A stretch of DNA of 6,229 nucleotides from an uncultured Clostridia bacterium (lineage in GTDB: Bacteria > Bacillota > Clostridia > Christensenellales > Borkfalkiaceae): the NCBI GenBank assembly GCA_947629725.1, contig CANREU010000098.1, positions 1 to 6,229 on the forward strand, in the 5' to 3' direction. This document shows, in pieces, positions 1 through 6,229 of the stretch; within the stretch, counting starts at the first letter, position 1; every line of letters starts with the position of its first letter. A program made the position numbers and the translations under genes. The notes below the pieces were generated by a model, which saw nothing but the letters and a program-made list of their open reading frames with translations, did not search any database and was not told the DNA's origin.

Positions 1-899
1 CCCGCGCTCTCCGCGGCGGTGTAGGCGAGGGCGACGGCACACTCCTCCGAGAAGGCGTCCGCAACGCCGTCTATCTCCGCCTCCTCATACACGCACCCCT
101 CCGCCGTGAGGGCGATCTCCGCATGCACGGCGCACTTGCCCTTTTCCTCGTCCGCCTCGGCGTGCAAGACGGCGTCCACTACGCTCACGCGGGCGGAAGC
201 GGCACAGCCGAACGCCGCGGAGTCGCAGGGGATCTCGATGTTGAAGGGCACGAGCCGCTCGAAGGAAACGAGCCCCTCTCCCTTGAGGGCGAGGATGCCG
301 AGGCTCACTTCCCCCTCCGCGCGCAAGACGCCCGTCTCGCAGTTCACCGAGGCGAGGTGCACCTTCTCGCCGTGGAGGAGGATGTCGCCGATGTACTCCG
401 TTTCAAACTCGTCCTCCGTCTCCGCCGCCCCGCCGCACAGGTGGGCGACGATCGCCTTCGCGGGCTCCCGCTTTACGATGAGGTCTCCCCCCGTGAGATA
501 TTCAAAGGTCTGTTCGCCGTAGAGGACGATGTCCGCGCCCAAGAGGGCGGTGGCGAACACGCTCGCCCCCTCCCGCCGCACGGAGGTGTTCTCCACGGCG
601 ACGCATGCCCGCGCCGTGAGGGCGGGGAAACAGCTCTCGCAAGACGCGCGCGCCGTCCACTCGACCCCCTTCTCCGCGCGGCATACCCGCTTCTCCGCGT
701 CCTCGTATACGACGGAAAAGTGCGCCTTGCCGTAGTATTTCACCTCGCCGTTTCCCGCCTCGGCGCCCGTGAGCGCGGCGGCGCAATGCACGCAGAGCAC
801 CGTCTCCACCTCCTGCCCGAAGCGGCACTCGACCGCCGTCTGCGCGGCGAGCTCCCCTACTTTCCCGTATCCGCGAAAGGTCTCTTTCTGCGTTTCCAT
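1..899 (-). CDS. SPOCS/DUF3794-repeat protein, SipL-like spore coat/envelope protein (C-terminus outside window)
   Basis: Reading the minus strand from the ATG at 899-897 gives 299 codons without a stop, running off the window edge. The translation starts METQKETFRGYGKVGELAAQ. It contains two copies of a beta-rich pattern typical of SPOCS (DUF3794) domains: roughly residues 10-115 (including YYGKAHFSVVYEDAE) and 165-290 (including YIGDILLHGEKVHLA and LVPFNIEIPCDSAAF, the family's 'pF...ieipc' segment). No signal peptide or membrane segment is visible. In the family, SPOCS proteins such as SipL and SpoVID bind the SpoIVA basement layer and anchor the coat on the forespore; SipL ends in a LysM domain, which would lie outside the window. 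The start is supported by a purine-rich ribosome binding site and a sigma-E-like promoter just upstream. The family call rests on pattern recognition only; a non-sporulation SPOCS paralogue is possible. No full symbol is given because the C-terminus is missing. Confidence 0.8.
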   Translation of the reverse strand, partial: METQKETFRGYGKVGELAAQTAVECRFGQEVETVLCVHCAAALTGAEAGNGEVKYYGKAHFSVVYEDAEKRVCRAEKGVEWTARASCESCFPALTARACVAVENTSVRREGASVFATALLGADIVLYGEQTFEYLTGGDLIVKREPAKAIVAHLCGGAAETEDEFETEYIGDILLHGEKVHLASVNCETGVLRAEGEVSLGILALKGEGLVSFERLVPFNIEIPCDSAAFGCAASARVSVVDAVLHAEADEEKGKCAVHAEIALTAEGCVYEEAEIDGVADAFSEECAVALAYTAAESA

Positions 900-906
900 G
901 TTGCCA

Positions 907-916
907 CTCTCCCTTT
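907..916 (-). promoter_or_regulatory. Ribosome binding site of the SPOCS/DUF3794 gene
   Basis: The minus strand reads AAAGGGAGAG here, followed by seven bases (TGGCAAC) and the ATG at 899. This is a strong, well-spaced Shine-Dalgarno sequence and it fixes the start of the SPOCS gene. Confidence 0.75.
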
Positions 917-930
917 AAGGTTTTCCCTCC

Positions 931-959
931 ATTCTATGCCCCCTGCGGCGGGGTTATGA
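931..959 (-). promoter_or_regulatory. Candidate sigma-E-type sporulation promoter for the SPOCS gene
   Basis: On the minus strand a TCATAAC box (953-959) is followed after exactly 14 bases by CATAGAAT (931-938). The Bacillus/Clostridium sigma-E consensus is a -35 with an ATA core, a spacer of about 14 bases, and a -10 near CATACAAT, so the -10 matches at 7 of 8 positions. Transcription would start near 924, giving a short leader that contains the ribosome binding site. The same bases also read as a weaker sigma-A promoter (TTCATA, 18-base spacer, TAGAAT). Assignment to sigma-E is inference, favoured by the sporulation-type gene downstream. Confidence 0.45.
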
Positions 960-1015
960 AAGGATCGCGGGGCGGAAGGGGTATTATTTTCGGAAAAACC
1001 GTCTATCATTGTCGT

Positions 1016-1258
1016 ATGATCAAGCCGAAACGGGATGTTGCGAGCGTGAAACGATCGATCGCGGACTTTCGGGAAAAGCGGGTCTCGGTGACCGTGAACC
1101 TCGGGAGGAACAAGTTCATGCACTATTGCGGCGTGCTCTCGGGGGTGTACCCCGCCCTCTTCACCGTGCGCCCCGACAACGAGGGCTTTTTGGGGAAGAC
1201 CTCCTACTCCTACGCGGAGGTCCTCTGCGGGAGCGTGAAAGTGAAGGCGGAAAAATAG
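1016..1258 (+). CDS. veg: Veg family protein
   Basis: This is an 80-residue cytoplasmic protein. Residues 9-78 follow the Veg (DUF1021) family from end to end: a VKRSIADFREKRVSVT start, like the 'DIKRSLDGNLGKRLTLK' of Bacillus subtilis Veg; a GRNK segment; CGVLSGVYPALFTV, like the 'SGILAETYPSVFVV' segment; and the hallmark SYSYAEVL near residues 63-70. The length is close to the 86 residues of the B. subtilis protein. In B. subtilis, veg is highly expressed and influences biofilm matrix genes through the SinR circuit; its biochemical role is unclear. I chose the ATG at 1016 over an in-frame ATG at 956 because the extra 20 residues are unlike the family and cross the promoter zone of the divergent gene. 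No convincing Shine-Dalgarno sequence precedes either start, which is odd for this family. The gene is divergent from the SPOCS gene and convergent with gyrA. Confidence 0.88.
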   Translation: MIKPKRDVASVKRSIADFREKRVSVTVNLGRNKFMHYCGVLSGVYPALFTVRPDNEGFLGKTSYSYAEVLCGSVKVKAEK

Positions 1259-1270
1259 GACGGGAAGGAA

Positions 1271-1296
1271 AAGAAGAGCGCCGAAGCGCTCTTCTT
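1271..1296. terminator. Bidirectional intrinsic terminator between veg and gyrA
   Basis: A perfect 11-bp stem (1271-1281 pairing with 1286-1296) closes a 4-base loop, 12 bases after the veg stop codon. On the plus strand the tail is CGTCATT, only moderately T-rich. On the minus strand the loop is TTCG closed by C-G, the extra-stable UUCG tetraloop, and the stem runs into a pyrimidine tract (TTCCTTCC). It can therefore serve both convergent genes, with the better geometry for transcripts arriving from gyrA. Confidence 0.7.
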
Positions 1297-1308
1297 CGTC
1301 ATTCCGAA

Positions 1309-1354
1309 CCGTTCTATTACGTCACTCCGCCCGACGCGGAGCGCGAAGGAACGG
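1309..1354. repeat. Imperfect palindrome (nested hairpins)
   Basis: Outer arms CCGTTC (1309-1314) and GAACGG (1349-1354) are complementary, as are the inner arms CTCCGC (1325-1330) and GCGGAG (1336-1341) with a CCGAC loop. The preceding TCATTCCGA (1299-1307) resembles the left ends of the elements at 1557 and 1779, so this may be a degraded member of that family. Confidence 0.45.
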
Positions 1355-1391
1355 ATGGGCGGGATCTCGTTCTTTTTCACCCCTCACCCTA

Positions 1392-1426
1392 CCCTCCCCC
1401 CTCAAGTATAAGGGGGGAGGGCAAGA
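1392..1426. repeat. GC-rich hairpin of the 'GGGCAAG' repeat family, intact copy
   Basis: A perfect 11-bp stem (CCCTCCCCCCT at 1392-1402 with 1411-1421) encloses the 8-base loop CAAGTATA and is followed by GCAAG. The loop and right arm recur at 1688-1711, and the trailing GGGCAAG recurs after hairpins at 1522 and 4958. No T-tract follows on either strand, so it is not an ordinary terminator. Confidence 0.65.
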
Positions 1427-1447
1427 GAAAAGGCGCACGCCCCTTTC

Positions 1448-1501
1448 TCGGCGCCCCCTTTGGGGGGAGCTGTCACGGCTGCCCTTGCCGTGACGGAGGG
1501 G
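1448..1501 (+). repeat. GGCGCCCCCTT repeat family, single-unit copy with variant stem
   Basis: This copy starts with TCTCGGCGCCCCCTT, like the units at 4457, 4497 and 5051, then GGGGGGAGCT, an 8-bp perfect hairpin (GTCACGGC at 1472-1479 with GCCGTGAC at 1487-1494; loop TGCCCTT), and GGAGGGG. Flanks and loop agree with the copies around the DUF559 gene, while the stem sequence is different but still complementary. Confidence 0.65.
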
Positions 1502-1521
1502 ACTGCTCCCCGCACCCCTGC

Positions 1522-1551
1522 CCCTCGCCCCCCAAAGGAGGGCGAGGGCAA
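1522..1551. repeat. GC-rich hairpin of the 'GGGCAAG' repeat family
   Basis: A 9-bp perfect stem (CCCTCGCCC at 1522-1530 with GGGCGAGGG at 1540-1548) and a loop of nine bases are followed by CAAG. It shares the trailing GGGCAAG with the hairpins at 1392, 1688 and 4958, but has a different stem. Confidence 0.5.
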
Positions 1552-1556
1552 GTTTC

Positions 1557-1628
1557 CCTCATTCCGAGGGAGCGTAGCGACCGAGTGAATCTTAAAAACA
1601 AGATACGCTCGCTTCGCTCGGTATGAGG
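1557..1628. repeat. 72-bp imperfect inverted repeat (CTCATTCCGAG...CTCGGTATGAG)
   Basis: The ends CCTCATTCCGAG (1557-1568) and CTCGGTATGAGG (1617-1628) are complementary at 11 of 12 positions. Inner arms (AGCGTAGCGA..GAATCTT and AAGAT..CGCTTCGCT) also pair with interruptions, leaving an A-rich centre near 1593-1597. The whole unit can fold as one long hairpin. It resembles the 'TCATTCCGAGCGAAGCGAGGAATC' class of interspersed palindromes that I recall from gut bacterial genomes. Confidence 0.6.
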
Positions 1629-1658
1629 AAAGGGCGTTACACCGTCCCACCCCCCTAC

Positions 1659-1677
1659 CCCCCTCCCGCGGAGGGGG
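1659..1677. repeat. Short GC hairpin
   Basis: CCCCCTCC (1659-1666) pairs perfectly with GGAGGGGG (1670-1677) around a CGC triloop. It lies between a CCCACCCCCCTACC stretch, like the sequence left of the 1392 hairpin, and the partial copy at 1688, so it may be part of an interrupted element. Confidence 0.4.
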
Positions 1678-1687
1678 CTTCTCCCCG

Positions 1688-1711
1688 CACCCTCAAGTAT
1701 AAGGGGGGCAA
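1688..1711. repeat. Partial 'GGGCAAG' family copy
   Basis: CCTCAAGTATAAGGGGGG (1691-1708), a near-exact repeat of the loop and right arm at 1400-1417, is followed by CAAG. The left arm is reduced to about four paired bases, so the 11-bp stem seen at 1392 is lost. Confidence 0.5.
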
Positions 1712-1723
1712 GAATACAAACGA

Positions 1724-1742
1724 CCCCCTCCGATGGAGGGGG
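1724..1742. repeat. Short GC hairpin
   Basis: CCCCCTCC (1724-1731) pairs perfectly with GGAGGGGG (1735-1742) around a GAT triloop. The arms are identical to those of the hairpin at 1659-1677; only the loop differs. Confidence 0.4.
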
Positions 1743-1778
1743 GCAGGTTTGTGCTGTGCGAAAGGCGTATGAATACGT

Positions 1779-1815
1779 CATACTGAGCCGCGCGGCACGC
1801 GCGTGTCGAAGTATG
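1779..1815. repeat. Palindromic element CATACTGAG...GAAGTATG
   Basis: Terminal arms CATACT (1779-1784) and AGTATG (1810-1815) are complementary and enclose a CG-alternating centre. The ends resemble those of the element at 1557-1628 (TCATwCyGAG). It is the last repeat before the gyrA stop codon and could fold in the 3' untranslated region of the gyrA mRNA. Confidence 0.5.
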
Positions 1816-1852
1816 TCCGCATGAAAACAGGGCGTAGAGCAGCGCCGGCGCG

Positions 1853-4402
<2,550 letters not shown>

Positions 4403-4407
4403 ATCGA

Positions 4408-4417
4408 CTTTCCTTTT
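4408..4417 (-). promoter_or_regulatory. Ribosome binding site of gyrA
   Basis: The minus strand reads AAAAGGAAAG, five bases before the ATG at 4402 (eight bases from the AGGA core). This supports the chosen start. The 54 bases between this start and the repeat at 4457 are AT-rich, but I found no clear -35/-10 pair in them. Confidence 0.7.
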
Positions 4418-4456
4418 ATTGGTTTCTGATTTCTTTGGGATCCAAATTTTGCTCTT

Positions 4457-4554
4457 CTCGGCGCCCCCTTGAGGGGACGACCGCGCCGTCCTACTCTCGG
4501 CGCCCCCCTTGAGGGGGAGCTCCGCCGTGCCTTTTACGGCGGTGAGGGGGTGTC
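4457..4554 (+). repeat. Direct repeat, copy A (gyrA side of the DUF559 gene)
   Basis: This 98-bp sequence matches copy B at 5012-5108 with five substitutions and one single-base indel by my alignment (about 94% identity), in the same orientation. It consists of two consecutive GGCGCCCCCTTGAGGGG units: the first continues as ACGACCGCGCCG, the second as GAGCT plus a hairpin (CCGCCGT at 4522-4528 with ACGGCGG at 4536-4542) and TGAGGGGGTGTC. The last two bases lie inside the stop codon of the DUF559 gene. Confidence 0.85.
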
Positions 4555-4906
4555 ACTCTTTTCCGAGCCGTAATGCAATATCCGCTTTCACGCTTTCAAA
4601 TTCTTCGTTGATCTCTCTATTTGTGTATCTCGCCACGCGGACGCCCTGTCCTTCGAAAAATGCCGTTCTCTTTGCGTCGTACTGCATTTGCTCTTCATCA
4701 AAGTGCTGCGCCCCGTCCAGTTCGATCGCGAGCGACGCCTCTGCGCAGTAGAAATCCGCGATATAGGGGCCGATGACCTTTTGCCGCACAAATTTTTGCG
4801 GGAGGAAGCGCAAAAACGTAAACCACAGCCTTCGCTCTTCTTCCGTCATGTTTTTGCGGAGATTTTTGGCGTTCGGGATGAGTTTTGCGTTATAAAGCTT
4901 GTTCAT
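4553..4906 (-). CDS. DUF559 family endonuclease-like protein
   Basis: This 117-residue soluble protein has the layout of the DUF559 family, related in fold to Vsr/very-short-patch-repair nucleases of the PD-(D/E)XK group. It has an N-terminal helical part with LRKNMTEEERRLWFTFLR (16-33), then KFVRQKVIGPYIADFYC (38-54), IELDGAQH (61-68) and DAKR (77-80), ending with GVRVARYTNREI. Candidate metal and catalytic residues are Asp51, Glu62, Asp64 and His68. The length is typical of the family, and all expected motifs are present, so it appears intact. Its biological role is not established in general. The start at 4906 is preceded by an in-frame stop 12 bases upstream, so no longer form exists, but no good Shine-Dalgarno sequence is visible. 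Its TGA stop overlaps the end of direct-repeat copy A. Lower GC than gyrA and gyrB suggests transfer. Confidence 0.85.
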   Translation of the reverse strand: MNKLYNAKLIPNAKNLRKNMTEEERRLWFTFLRFLPQKFVRQKVIGPYIADFYCAEASLAIELDGAQHFDEEQMQYDAKRTAFFEGQGVRVARYTNREINEEFESVKADIALRLGKE

Positions 4907-4924
4907 GCTTTTCGATCATATACA

Positions 4925-4984
4925 CCCCTTCCGTCTCGCCGCAAAGGCGGCGATCCACCCACCCCTCGAGGGGTGGGCAAGGGG
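4925..4984 (-). repeat. Structured leader upstream of the DUF559 gene, with a 20-bp perfect palindrome
   Basis: Outer arms CCCCTT (4925-4930) and AAGGGG (4979-4984) could close two inner hairpins: CGCCGC (4937-4942) with GCGGCG (4947-4952), and the perfect palindrome CCCACCCCTCGAGGGGTGGG (4958-4977). The palindrome followed by CAAG matches the 'GGGCAAG' repeat family of the 1259-1852 region. It lies 18 bases before the start codon on the minus strand. A regulatory role is possible but unsupported. Confidence 0.5.
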
Positions 4985-5011
4985 ATACGGCGACCTCGGA
5001 TTTCAGTCATT

Positions 5012-5108
5012 CTTGGCGCCCCCTTGAGGGGACGACCGCGCCGCCCTGCCCTCGGCGCCCCCTTGAGGGGGAGCTCCGCCGTGCCCTTTACGGCGGTGAG
5101 GGGGTGTC
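5012..5108 (+). repeat. Direct repeat, copy B (gyrB side of the DUF559 gene)
   Basis: This 97-bp partner of copy A has the same two-unit structure and orientation. Its hairpin pairs CCGCCGT (5076-5082) with ACGGCGG (5090-5096) around the loop GCCCTTT. It ends 41 bases from the gyrB stop codon; the bases between (5109-5149) show no recognisable element or terminator. Confidence 0.85.
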
Positions 5109-5149
5109 TGCTATGGGCGTGGGTTCGCGGTACTTACTATGAAGTGCAC

Positions 5150-6229
5150 TCAAATGTCCAAATCGGTCACCAGGGTCGCGTTTTCTTCGATAAACTGCCG
5201 GCGGAGCGCAGGGCTCTCCCCCATGAGGAGCGAGAACATTTTGTCCGCCTCCACCGCGTCTTGCATCGAGACCTTGATGAGGGTGCGCGTAGCGGGGTTC
5301 ATCGTCGTCTCCCAAAGCTGCTCGGTGCTCATTTCGCCGAGGCCCTTGTAACGCTGATACTCCACCTTGTTGTTGTTCGCCGCGTCGAAGAGCGTCTTCT
5401 CCTCCTCCGAATAGAGGTAGACGTCCTCCATCTTCCCCTTCACCGTCGCCTTATAGAGCGGGGGCTTCGCCGAATACACGTGCCCGTGCTCGATGAGGGG
5501 CCGCATGTAGCGGAAGAGGAACGTAAGTAGCAAAATGCGGATATGGGCGCCGTCGACATCGGCATCGGTCATGGAAATGATCCTGTCGTAGCGCAGCTTG
5601 CTCTCGTCGAAGTCGTCTAAAATGCCGCAGCCGAAGGCGGTGATCATCGCCTTGATCTCGGCGTTCTCGAGGGCGCGGTTCAATCTCACCTTCTCGACGT
5701 TCAAGATCTTCCCGCGGAGGGGAAGAATGGCCTGGAACCTCCTGTCTCTCCCCTGCTTTGCGGTACCGCCTGCCGAGTCTCCCTCGACGATGTAGATCTC
5801 GCAGAGCTCGGGGCGCTTATCCGAGCAGTCGGCGAGTTTGCCGGGGAGGGTGGTCGTCTCCAAGACCCCCTTCCTGCGGGTGAGTTCGCGGGCGTTCCGC
5901 GCCGCGTCGCGCGCCTTCTGCGCCGTGATGCAGCGGAGGACGAGCTCCCGCGCCTCGCTCGGGTGTTCCTCCAAATATTCGCCGAGGGAATCGGCGACCG
6001 CCTTGTTGACGAAGGGGCGGATGAAGGAGTTGTTGAGTTTATCCTTGGTCTGCGACTCGAACTGCGCGTTCTCGAGTTTGACGGAGACGACGGCGGTGAT
6101 GCCCTCGCGTACGTCCTCGCCCGTGAGTTTGTCGCTGTCCTTCAAGATGTTGAGTTTCTTGCCCGCGTCGTTGATGACTTTGGTGAGCGCGAGTTTCAGA
6201 CCCTCGACATGGGTGCCCCCGTCGATGGT
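5150..6229 (-). CDS. gyrB: DNA gyrase subunit B (N-terminus outside window)
   Basis: The C-terminal 359 residues of the ATPase and TOPRIM subunit of gyrase are visible, roughly the last 55% of a Gram-positive-length GyrB. The open frame continues past 6145 to the window edge, beginning with the transducer-domain segment TIDGGTHVEGLKLALTKVIN and LTGEDVREG. The TOPRIM domain has YIVEGDSAGGTAKQGR with catalytic Glu (visible residue 149), ILPLRGKILNVEK, and MTDADVDGAH with the metal-binding aspartates (visible 222, 224, 226). The tail has QRYKGLGEMSTEQLWETTMN (visible 292-311) and ends FIEENATLVTDLDI, like other GyrB proteins. The large insertion of Gram-negative GyrB is absent. ParE is the alternative, but the downstream partner has a GyrA box, which favours GyrB. 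It is followed by 41 bases, then the repeat-bounded DUF559 cassette, then gyrA. Confidence 0.96.
   Translation of the reverse strand, partial: TIDGGTHVEGLKLALTKVINDAGKKLNILKDSDKLTGEDVREGITAVVSVKLENAQFESQTKDKLNNSFIRPFVNKAVADSLGEYLEEHPSEARELVLRCITAQKARDAARNARELTRRKGVLETTTLPGKLADCSDKRPELCEIYIVEGDSAGGTAKQGRDRRFQAILPLRGKILNVEKVRLNRALENAEIKAMITAFGCGILDDFDESKLRYDRIISMTDADVDGAHIRILLLTFLFRYMRPLIEHGHVYSAKPPLYKATVKGKMEDVYLYSEEEKTLFDAANNNKVEYQRYKGLGEMSTEQLWETTMNPATRTLIKVSMQDAVEADKMFSLLMGESPALRRQFIEENATLVTDLDI

Larger units (their letters stand above)
4457..5108 (-). mobile_element. Candidate repeat-bounded cassette carrying a DUF559 nuclease-like gene
   Basis: Two long direct repeats enclose 457 bp made up of one small nuclease-like gene and a structured leader; the repeat-to-repeat period is 555 bp. 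The unit lies between gyrB and gyrA, which are normally adjacent, and its gene is clearly less GC-rich (about 42% in one 60-base sample, against about 63% in a gyrA sample). No transposase, integrase or target-site duplication is visible, so mobility is inference. Alternatives are a resident gene around which repeats accumulated, or a segment brought in by homologous recombination between repeats. Confidence 0.4.

Noticed and set aside
123..959. Long plus-strand open frame of 278 codons opposite the SPOCS gene
   Set aside because: Its translation is Arg/Leu/Ala-rich low-complexity typical of a GC-rich antisense frame, while the minus-strand frame gives clear SPOCS repeats with a good ribosome binding site.
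982..1009. TATTAT (982) or TATCAT (1004) as a -10 box for veg
   Set aside because: No acceptable -35 hexamer lies 16-18 bases upstream of either; left uncalled.
956..1015. N-terminal extension of Veg starting at the ATG at 956
   Set aside because: The added 20 residues do not resemble Veg proteins, and the region overlaps the divergent promoter.
1826..1852. Possible gyrA terminator just after its stop (GGCG..CGCC followed by CTGTTTTC on the minus strand)
   Set aside because: The stem is only about four base pairs with an eight-base loop; too weak to call.
1259..1852. CRISPR array or tRNA/rRNA gene in the long non-coding block
   Set aside because: The repeats are palindromic, irregularly spaced and of different families, with no uniform spacers; no tRNA cloverleaf or rRNA sequence was recognised.
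4921..4960. TTGCGG with TATGAT as a promoter for the DUF559 gene
   Set aside because: The -35 matches consensus at only three of six positions and the start would lie almost at the ATG; not strong enough to list.
4688..5530. 280-codon plus-strand open frame across the DUF559 leader, repeat B and the gyrB end
   Set aside because: It runs through repeats and antisense to two real genes; no family features are visible.

Overview
The window looks like chromosomal DNA from a GC-rich (roughly 60%) Gram-positive anaerobe of the Clostridia type, probably a spore-former or a descendant of one. The reasons are a Veg-family protein, a SPOCS/DUF3794 protein of the kind that builds the spore coat, Firmicutes-style DNA gyrase subunits, and dense families of GC-rich intergenic palindromes like those I recall from gut Clostridia. 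No species can be named from this sequence alone.

Layout. Positions 1-899 (minus) hold the N-terminal 299 residues of a protein with two SPOCS/DUF3794-like repeats (SipL-like); its C-terminus lies outside the window. Divergent from it, 1016-1258 (plus) encodes an 80-residue Veg protein. The 900-1015 gap contains a good ribosome binding site and a sigma-E-like promoter for the SPOCS gene. Positions 1259-1852 are non-coding: a bidirectional hairpin terminator followed by a chain of at least seven palindromic elements, lying between the convergent veg and gyrA genes. Positions 1853-4402 (minus) are a complete gyrA. Positions 4403-5149 separate gyrA from gyrB and carry a 117-residue DUF559 nuclease-like gene (4553-4906, minus) between two 97-98 bp direct repeats about 94% identical. 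Positions 5150-6229 (minus) are the C-terminal 359 residues of gyrB.

How the genes relate. GyrB and GyrA form the gyrase heterotetramer and lie in the same order and strand, but their expected adjacency is broken by the repeat-bounded DUF559 unit. That unit is less GC-rich than its surroundings and its stop codon lies on the repeat boundary, so it looks like an inserted cassette. The SPOCS and Veg genes form a separate divergent pair.

The most interesting points are the DUF559 cassette with its paired repeats, the hairpin repeat family in which the stem sequence changes but pairing is kept, and the sigma-E-like promoter in front of the SPOCS gene. Claims about genome-wide copy number, mobility or regulation are inferences, marked as such.
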